Assembly (NCBI GenBank): GCA_031278255.1
Contig: JAITKU010000178.1
Location: 1 to 5,993 of the forward strand
Origin: Eubacteriales Family XIII. Incertae Sedis bacterium
Lineage (GTDB): Bacteria; Bacillota; Clostridia; Peptostreptococcales; Anaerovoracaceae
Length of the DNA stretch: 5,993 nt
Direction of reading: 5' to 3'
Numbering within the stretch: position 1 is the stretch's first letter; each line of letters opens with the position of its first letter. The translations under genes were made by a program, and so were the position numbers. The notes beneath the pieces are model-generated. The model searched no databases. It was not told the DNA's origin and saw nothing but the letters and a program-made list of their open reading frames with translations. Shown piece by piece: positions 1 to 4,730 of the stretch.

Positions 1-85
1 GGTTCGCCGAATTTGCGACTCTGAAATTGACAGCGGTTTTGACAACAACGCGGATAAATTCAGGCAATTATCAGAGGGGAAAACG

Positions 86-161
86 TGGAGCTGCCCAGCG
101 GACTTGAACCGCCGACTTCTTCCTTACCAAGGAAGTACTCTACCGACTGAGTTAGGGCAGC
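86..161 (-). tRNA. tRNA-Thr (anticodon GGU)
   Basis: On the minus strand this 76-nt stretch folds as a full cloverleaf. The acceptor stem GCTGCCC pairs with GGGCAGC, the D-stem ACTC with GAGT, the anticodon stem CTTCC with GGAAG around the loop TTGGTAA, and the T-arm GGCGG with CCGCT (one G-U pair) around TTCAAGT. The anticodon is GGT in DNA, which reads ACC and ACU threonine codons. The discriminator base is U, as in many threonine tRNAs, and the CCA tail is encoded (positions 88-86). The variable loop is the normal 5 nt, so this is a class I tRNA. No T-rich terminator hairpin is visible in the 85 bases downstream, so the transcript may continue beyond the window. Confidence 0.97.
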
Positions 162-284
162 ATGTTGTGCGATTTCCCGTCGAGGCGCCCTTTCGGTGAA
201 CCGCGCGCGCCGCGAGATTTTTCGGCGGAATTGCGTCCGCATAGCAAGCACGGCAAAGCGCCCGCGCGAAAAGCTCGCTTCAAT

Positions 285-314
285 ATTTTACTATACCGCG
301 TCGCAGAATGTCAA
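285..314 (-). promoter_or_regulatory. Candidate sigma-70 promoter for the tRNA-Thr
   Basis: On the minus strand a perfect TTGACA (314-309) is followed by an 18-bp spacer and TAAAAT (290-285). Transcription would start near 278 and reach the tRNA after a leader of about 117 nt that RNase P would remove. No other stable RNA is evident in that leader. An overlapping TATAGT (295-290) is only 13 bp from the -35 and is less likely to be the -10. The assignment rests on sequence match and orientation only. Confidence 0.55.
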
Positions 315-332
315 CAGGGATTTATTGGAAGC

Positions 333-380
333 CCGCTTGCCGCTTTGCCCCCCCTCCCGCTTTGCCCTTGCCGCTTGCCG
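333..380. repeat. C-rich patch with four CCGCTT(T)GCC repeats
   Basis: CCGCTTGCC occurs at 333-341 and 371-379, and CCGCTTTGCC at 340-349 and 357-366. The arrangement is therefore short, long, long, short. The patch has almost no A on the plus strand, giving a strong pyrimidine bias, and it sits just upstream of the operon promoter. It could be a slippage product or a protein binding region; nothing in the sequence decides this. Confidence 0.5.
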
Positions 381-407
381 CGTCCGCAATTTTTTTTGCG
401 CGATGTA

Positions 408-436
408 TTGAACATACGTTCTTTATGTGATATATT
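408..436 (+). promoter_or_regulatory. SOS-type promoter of the radical SAM/DUF4130 operon
   Basis: TTGAAC (408-413) and TATATT (431-436) are separated by exactly 17 bp, and TG at 428-429 forms an extended -10. Predicted transcription start is near 443, giving a 5' leader of about 31 nt. A T8 run at 390-397 lies in the UP-element position. One LexA box covers the last four bases of the -35 and the other covers the predicted start site, so LexA bound at either box would block RNA polymerase. Confidence 0.8.
410..421. promoter_or_regulatory. LexA (SOS) box 1
   Basis: GAACATACGTTC matches the Gram-positive LexA/DinR operator GAAC-N4-GTTC in all eight fixed positions. It overlaps the -35 element, the usual position for repression. 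This is the left member of a pair whose centres are 31 bp apart, about three helical turns, so two LexA dimers would lie on the same DNA face. Confidence 0.85.
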
Positions 437-440
437 AATA

Positions 441-452
441 GAACGTACGTTC
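441..452. promoter_or_regulatory. LexA (SOS) box 2
   Basis: GAACGTACGTTC is a perfect 12-bp palindrome and again matches all eight fixed positions of GAAC-N4-GTTC. It covers the predicted transcription start, just downstream of the -10. With box 1 it brackets the promoter, which suggests tight repression and induction on DNA damage. Confidence 0.85.
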
Positions 453-462
453 GCGTACGGCG

Positions 463-467
463 GGAGG
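463..467 (+). promoter_or_regulatory. Ribosome binding site fixing the start at 474
   Basis: GGAGG lies 6 nt before the ATG at 474. This site, plus the promoter and LexA boxes that sit inside the longer reading frame from 162, shows that translation begins at 474. Confidence 0.85.
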
Positions 468-473
468 GGCGCG

Positions 474-1976
474 ATGGACGGGAGTCTGCTTGAAAAACTG
501 AAGATACTCGGCGACGGCGCCAAGTACGATGTTTCCTGCGCCTCGAGCGGCGTGGACCGCACGAATGTGGGGCGCGTCGGCAACACCTGCGCCGCCGGCA
601 TCTGCCATTCTTGGTCGGCGGACGGCCGCTGCATCAGTCTGCTGAAGGTACTCCTCAGCAACCGTTGCGTCTACGACTGCAAATATTGCGTGAACCGCAG
701 GAGCGCCGACACGCCGCGTACCGCTTTCGAGCCGTCGGAACTCGCGGAACTCGTCATGGAATTCTATCGCCGCAACTACATCGAGGGCCTGTTTTTGAGT
801 TCCGCCGTCGATATCTCGCCGGACGACACGGCGGAACGGATCCATCGTTGCCTGTGCCTCCTGCGGGAAAAATACCTGTTCGCGGGCTACATTCACGCGA
901 AGATCATCCCCGGGGTTTCGCCGGAGTTGGTACGGCGCATCGGTCTGGCGGCGGACAGGCTCAGCGTGAATGTGGAACTCCCCTCGCAGGAGAGCCTGCG
1001 CCTCTTGGCGCCGCAGAAGAAGATCGGGGGCGTATTCGGCCCCATGAAACAGATATCGCAGACGCTGGCGGAGCAGAGGACGCTGAAAGGCCCGGGATTT
1101 ATGGATCGCACGGTCCCTTTCGGCACCGACGCGGCGGCGGGGGACGGCAGCTTGGCGACGCTTATGCACGGTCAAAATCCCGCCGTACTCCCGGCCGCGC
1201 GCGGCGGATACAGGGAGCGTTTCGCGCCGGGCGGGCAGTCCACGCAGATGATCATCGGCGCCTCGCCGGAGACCGACAGGCAGATCATCAAGACCTCGGA
1301 ATCCCTGTACAGGATATTCCGGCTGAAGCGGGTCTACTTTTCGGCCTACATAGCCGTGGGCGACGCGCCGGAACTGCCCGCGCCGGCTTCGCCGCCGCCG
1401 CTTCTGCGCGAACACAGGCTCTATCAAGCGGATTGGCTTCTTCGCTTTTACGGCTTTGCGGCGGACGAGATATTGGACGAGGCGCATCCCTTTCTGGATG
1501 CGGACCTCGACCCCAAGATCAGTTGGGCGCTGCGCCATATGGAACTGTTCCCGGTCGAGATCAATAAGGCGCCCCCGGAAATGCTGCTGCGCATCCCGGG
1601 CGTCGGAAGCGTCTCCGCCGTGCGCATAGCCCGTCAGAGGCGGATCGCGGCGGTCAAATACGACGATCTCAAAAAGATCGGCGTCGTGCTGAAGCGGGCG
1701 CGCTTCTTCATCACCTGCTCGGGGAAGTATTACGGCGGCAAGGACCCGGACCCCGTGTACATCAAGGGACAGACGCTGCGGCCGGAGGAGATACGGAACG
1801 GCCTGACGGACAAAACCGCCTCGCGGCAGATATCCATGTTCGACGGCGGTCTCCTGCCGCCGGGCGCGGCATCCGCCGCGCCCGGTCCATTCGCCGCCGG
1901 CGCGGCGGGCGCCGCGCCGGCCGGTCCGCAGGAAGCGGGCTTTCCCGCCGCTTTCGCGCCGAGGGGCCAAGCGTAA
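474..1976 (+). CDS. Putative DNA modification/repair radical SAM protein (rSAM_link_UDG family)
   Basis: This 500-residue protein belongs to the family described as a putative DNA modification/repair radical SAM protein (TIGR03916). Seen in the sequence: an N-terminal block with YDVSCASSG (18-26), GICHSW (42-47) and DGRCISLLK (50-58); the radical SAM motif CxxxCxxC at C65, C69 and C72, expected to bind the 4Fe-4S cluster that cleaves SAM; NYIEGLFLSS (101-110); FAPGGQSTQMIIGA (250-263); and a helix-hairpin-helix segment around 363-386 (INKAPPEML, IPGVG), a DNA-binding fold. C22, C44 and C53 look like additional family cysteines. Family members have about 400-420 residues. The excess here is an insertion at about 203-245 and an Ala/Pro/Gly tail after the usual QxSMF end (from about 457). 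The substrate and reaction are unknown. It is first in an SOS-type operon, 12 nt ahead of its usual partner gene. Confidence 0.9.
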   Translation: MDGSLLEKLKILGDGAKYDVSCASSGVDRTNVGRVGNTCAAGICHSWSADGRCISLLKVLLSNRCVYDCKYCVNRRSADTPRTAFEPSELAELVMEFYRRNYIEGLFLSSAVDISPDDTAERIHRCLCLLREKYLFAGYIHAKIIPGVSPELVRRIGLAADRLSVNVELPSQESLRLLAPQKKIGGVFGPMKQISQTLAEQRTLKGPGFMDRTVPFGTDAAAGDGSLATLMHGQNPAVLPAARGGYRERFAPGGQSTQMIIGASPETDRQIIKTSESLYRIFRLKRVYFSAYIAVGDAPELPAPASPPPLLREHRLYQADWLLRFYGFAADEILDEAHPFLDADLDPKISWALRHMELFPVEINKAPPEMLLRIPGVGSVSAVRIARQRRIAAVKYDDLKKIGVVLKRARFFITCSGKYYGGKDPDPVYIKGQTLRPEEIRNGLTDKTASRQISMFDGGLLPPGAASAAPGPFAAGAAGAAPAGPQEAGFPAAFAPRGQA

Positions 1977-1988
1977 AAGGGAGGGGCC

Positions 1989-2762
1989 ATGGATTATCTG
2001 TACGACGGAAGCTTTGACGGTTTTCTGTGCTGCGTGTTCCGACACTATTACCGGGAAAAGGCCGAGGGGATCTTCCCGGCGGCCCGCTACCAAAGCGATC
2101 TGCTCCGCGCCCACAGCATTGTGGAAACGAACGAGGAGGAGGCGGCCCGCGTCTACGCGGCCATCGAACGCAAGATATCCGCAAGCGACATGAAGCGAAT
2201 ATACATGGTTTTTCGGTCGAGCGTTCCGGGCAAGGAGACGGCGCTTCTGCGCTACATACGCCTCGGGTTCAAGGAGGGATCTAAGATTCGTCTGCTCTTC
2301 GGCAACCCCATCGTGTTCGCGGTGCAGCAGGCGGAGCAGAGGGTGGTAAAGGAGGTGCATAGGATGTGCGGCCTCGTTCGTTTTTCGGAATGCAAGCCCG
2401 GCGCGGGGACCGCCGAACGGCCCATACTCTACGCGCCCATGACGCCGGATCACGATATCGCGGAATTCTTGGCCCCGCATTTCTGCGATCGATTCAAGGA
2501 AGAGCCTTTCATCATCCACGACGAGGCCCGGGCAAAGGCCCTCGTATCCGCCGCGGGGGAATGGTACATAACGGATTTTCACGATGCGGACGCGCTCACC
2601 GAAACGGGCGCGGAGCGCCGATATCGCAAGCTTTGGCGGGAATACTTCGACGTGACGGCCATACGTGAGCGGAACAATCCCGCCTGCCAACGACGCTTTA
2701 TGCCCGTGCGATATTGGAGAAATTTAACAGAAATCGATCCGAAACCCCTCTCTCCTGATTAA
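1989..2762 (+). CDS. Probable DNA metabolism protein, DUF4130 domain, partner of the radical SAM protein
   Basis: This 257-residue protein matches the family that pairs with the preceding radical SAM protein (TIGR03915/DUF4130). Visible family signatures are YDGSFDGFL at 5-13, HRMCGLVRF at 124-132, the PHF..RF..EPFIIHDEAR region at 163-181, and the C-terminal QRRFMPVRYWRNLTE at 234-248. In other genomes the same domain is fused at its C-terminus to a uracil-DNA-glycosylase-like domain. Here it ends soon after the RYWRNLTE block, so it is the stand-alone form. Its molecular activity is not established. The start is set by GGGAGGGG just before the ATG. The gap to the upstream gene is 12 nt, so the two are cotranscribed from the LexA-controlled promoter. 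Its stop codon overlaps the stop of mtnA on the other strand. Confidence 0.9.
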   Translation: MDYLYDGSFDGFLCCVFRHYYREKAEGIFPAARYQSDLLRAHSIVETNEEEAARVYAAIERKISASDMKRIYMVFRSSVPGKETALLRYIRLGFKEGSKIRLLFGNPIVFAVQQAEQRVVKEVHRMCGLVRFSECKPGAGTAERPILYAPMTPDHDIAEFLAPHFCDRFKEEPFIIHDEARAKALVSAAGEWYITDFHDADALTETGAERRYRKLWREYFDVTAIRERNNPACQRRFMPVRYWRNLTEIDPKPLSPD

Positions 2763-3829
2763 GCACCGCCGTCCCGCATGACGCGCCGTATGCTCTCGCC
2801 GTAAGGCGGCCGGAGGACGCCGTGTTCGGTTACGATGCCCGTAATCAATTCGTGGTCCGTGACATCGAAAGCGGGGTTGTATACGCGTACGCCCCGCGGT
2901 GCCATGCGCTTTTCGTACCACATCTCCGTGATCTCCTCGGGTGCCCGCTGCTCGATGGGGATGTCGTCGCCCGTCGCGGCGCGCGGATCGAAGGTGGAGG
3001 TCGGCACGCAGACGTAGAAAGGAATGCCGTAATGCTTGGCCAGAATCGCCACGCCCAAGGTGCCGATCTTGTTGCAAGCGTCCCCGTTGGCCGCAAGGCG
3101 GTCGCAACCCACGAGTACCGCCTGCACCCGGCCGCTCTTCATCACGCAGGCGGCCATATTGTCGCAGATGAGCGTCGGCTCCGCGCCGGCGGCGCAGAGT
3201 TCAAAAGCGGTGAGGCGCGCTCCCTGTAGCAAGGGCCTTGTTTCATCGACGAACAGCTTGAAACGATACCCCCTTTCCAAGCCGAGGTGAATGGGCGCGA
3301 GCGCGGTGCCGTAACGCGTCGTCGCCAGATATCCGGCGTTGCAGTGCGTCAGGATGCCGTCCCCGTCGCGCAGCAGGCCGAGGCCGTGTTCGCCGATGGC
3401 GCGGCAAACGGCCGCATCCTCTTCGAGGATGCGGATCGCTTCGTCGCGCAGCAGCGTTTTGATACGCGGCAGGGCCTGTTCCCTGTGCGCCGACGCGACG
3501 TTTTCCATGCGGTCGAGGGCGCGGAAGAGGTTCACCGCCGTGGGGCGCGTCGCGGCGAGCGCGTCCTTGGCCGCCTTGAGGCGCTCGTAAAAAGCGTCGT
3601 AATCGTCCGCGTCGATGGATTTTGCCGCCAGATACAGGCCGCAGGCCGCCGCCGCGCCGATGGCCGGCGCGCCGCGCACCTGCAACAGGCGGATGGCGCG
3701 CCGGATATCCTCTTGACGCGTGAGGCGCAGGGAAACAACCTCGCCCGGCAATTTGGTCTGGTCGAGGATCACCAGGGCGTCCCCGTCGTCGTCCAAGGCT
3801 ACGGTCTCGTATTGCATGGATTTCGTCAT
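2759..3829 (-). CDS. mtnA: S-methyl-5-thioribose-1-phosphate isomerase
   Basis: This 356-residue cytoplasmic enzyme of the eIF2B-alpha-like isomerase family converts 5-methylthioribose 1-phosphate to the ribulose 1-phosphate form in methionine salvage. Signatures seen: VRGAPAIG at 51-58; THCNAG at 161-166 with the presumed catalytic Cys163; DETRPLLQGARLTA at 195-208; GCDR at 241-244 with the presumed catalytic Asp243; NGDACNKIGT at 248-257; CVPTSTFD at 274-281; and IPIEQR at 290-295. Length and motifs are complete. The ATG at 3829 is preceded by AAAGGAAA at suitable distance, whereas the internal Met5 has no such site. It lies 55 nt after amrS and is probably cotranscribed. No mtnK kinase or aldolase is in view, so the pathway cannot be fixed here. 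MtnA homologues can also act on 5-deoxyribose 1-phosphate derived from 5'-deoxyadenosine, a by-product of radical SAM enzymes. Confidence 0.95.
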   Translation of the reverse strand: MTKSMQYETVALDDDGDALVILDQTKLPGEVVSLRLTRQEDIRRAIRLLQVRGAPAIGAAAACGLYLAAKSIDADDYDAFYERLKAAKDALAATRPTAVNLFRALDRMENVASAHREQALPRIKTLLRDEAIRILEEDAAVCRAIGEHGLGLLRDGDGILTHCNAGYLATTRYGTALAPIHLGLERGYRFKLFVDETRPLLQGARLTAFELCAAGAEPTLICDNMAACVMKSGRVQAVLVGCDRLAANGDACNKIGTLGVAILAKHYGIPFYVCVPTSTFDPRAATGDDIPIEQRAPEEITEMWYEKRMAPRGVRVYNPAFDVTDHELITGIVTEHGVLRPPYGESIRRVMRDGGA

Positions 3830-3884
3830 ATGCGTTTCCTTTCCGGCATTGTCCCGCGCGCGGCCCGTGACGGCGCTTTGCCCC

Positions 3885-4730
3885 TCAGACGTTGCCCACG
3901 TGTACGCGGGTGAGCGCCCGCCTCGCGATTTCGGCCAGACGCGTGAGCGTTTCGGCGGGTGTCGGCCGCTTCTCCGCCATCTTGTATCGCGGGAAGAAGC
4001 GCGTGATATGGAGCGGGATATCGCGGGAGAGCGACGCGAGCCACCGGGACAGCGCCGTCATTTCCGCGTCGCCGTCGTTTTCTCCCGGGATGATCAGCGT
4101 CGTCACCTCCGTGTGGCAGACTTCGGCGCAGCGCGCGACGGTCCGCTTGACCGTCTCCAAATCCCCGCCCATGCGCCGGTAGAAGTCCCGCGTAAAGGCT
4201 TTCAGGTCTATGTTTATCGCGTCGATGAAAGGCAGCAATGCTTCGAGCGGTTCCGCGCAGATCATCCCGTTGCTGACAAGCACGACCTTTAGGCCCCGCG
4301 CGCGCAAAGGCGGCGCGGCGTCGAGCAGGTATTCCGCGCCGATCAGAGGCTCGTTGTAGGTGAAAGCGAGGCCGAGGTTTTCCGGTACGGAGACCGCGAT
4401 CTCGACCAGCCGCGCGGGCGGAACGAATTCCGTCTTTGGCTTTGCCTGCGAGATCGCGCTGTTCTGGCAGAAGCCGCAGGCCATATTGCAACCGTAGCCG
4501 CCGATCGAGAGAATAGGGCGCGCGGGATGAAAATGGTACAGGGGTTTCTTCTCGATGGGATCGAGCGCGAGGGAGGAAATCCGCCCGTAGCTTTCCGCGC
4601 GAAGAACGCCGCCGACATTGCGGCGCGCGCCGCACAGCCCGGTTTGCCCCTCCCGGACGAGACAGCGGTGCGGACACAGCCCGCAGCGCAAATCTGCGCC
4701 CTCCGTCTCCCAAAAAAGCGCGCGCGTCAT
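3885..4730 (-). CDS. amrS: AmmeMemoRadiSam system radical SAM enzyme
   Basis: This 281-residue protein is the radical SAM member of the AmmeMemoRadiSam system, which has no settled biochemical function. An N-terminal cysteine cluster (C16, C19, C23, C33 in the pattern LRCGLCPHRC...GLCGAR) precedes EKKPLYHFHP (60-69) and the radical SAM motif CNMACGFC (C81, C85, C88). FTYNEP (123-128), VSNG (152-155), INIDLKAF (172-179) and the HITRFFPRYKM block (241-251) follow the family order. The protein stops right after RVHVGNV. Many homologues continue from this point into a C-terminal segment with two CPxCG motifs, which is missing here. The start overlaps the end of the AmrB-AmrA gene as ATGA, with AGGTGG 10 nt upstream, indicating translational coupling. 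The assignment is firm from motifs and neighbours; the short C-terminus is the oddity. Confidence 0.93.
   Translation of the reverse strand: MTRALFWETEGADLRCGLCPHRCLVREGQTGLCGARRNVGGVLRAESYGRISSLALDPIEKKPLYHFHPARPILSIGGYGCNMACGFCQNSAISQAKPKTEFVPPARLVEIAVSVPENLGLAFTYNEPLIGAEYLLDAAPPLRARGLKVVLVSNGMICAEPLEALLPFIDAINIDLKAFTRDFYRRMGGDLETVKRTVARCAEVCHTEVTTLIIPGENDGDAEMTALSRWLASLSRDIPLHITRFFPRYKMAEKRPTPAETLTRLAEIARRALTRVHVGNV

Larger units (their letters stand above)
162..473. other. Divergent intergenic regulatory region
   Basis: These 312 bases separate the minus-strand tRNA from the plus-strand radical SAM operon. From left to right they hold a GC-rich tRNA leader (162-284) with no recognisable gene, the minus-strand promoter (285-314), a C-rich repeat patch (333-380), a T8 run (390-397) at about -53 to -46 of the operon promoter where an UP element would lie, and the operon promoter with two LexA boxes (408-452). 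An open reading frame runs in from 162 in frame with the downstream gene, but its translation has no family character before the ATG at 474. Confidence 0.7.

Noticed and set aside
27..44. Two TTGACA hexamers 12 bp apart (27-32, 39-44) as a plus-strand promoter
   Set aside because: No acceptable -10 lies 16-18 bp downstream of either, and the transcript would run antisense through the tRNA with no gene to serve before the SOS promoter.
385..401. CGCAA-T6-TTGCG inverted repeat as a terminator or operator
   Set aside because: The 5-bp arms flank a T-run loop with no T-tail after the stem; the T-run is better read as part of the A/T-rich region upstream of the -35.
162..473. In-frame upstream extension of the radical SAM gene to an ATG at 162
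   Set aside because: The extension would run through the promoter and both LexA boxes, has no family resemblance, and begins at the tRNA 5' end. The ATG at 474 has GGAGG at 6 nt and starts the recognisable protein.
435..2690. A 751-codon open frame on the minus strand opposite the radical SAM and DUF4130 genes
   Set aside because: It is Arg/Gly/His-rich with no recognisable domain and lies antisense to two genes with clear family motifs; long antisense frames are common in GC-rich DNA.
2797..2808. Small hairpin CGCC-GTAA-GGCG near the convergent junction as a terminator
   Set aside because: The stem is only 4 bp, lies within the mtnA coding region, and has no T-run on either side.
3830..3884. 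Remnant of the AmrS C-terminal CPxCG tail by frameshift
   Set aside because: None of the minus-strand frames in these 55 bases encodes paired cysteines of that type, so there is no support for a frameshift.
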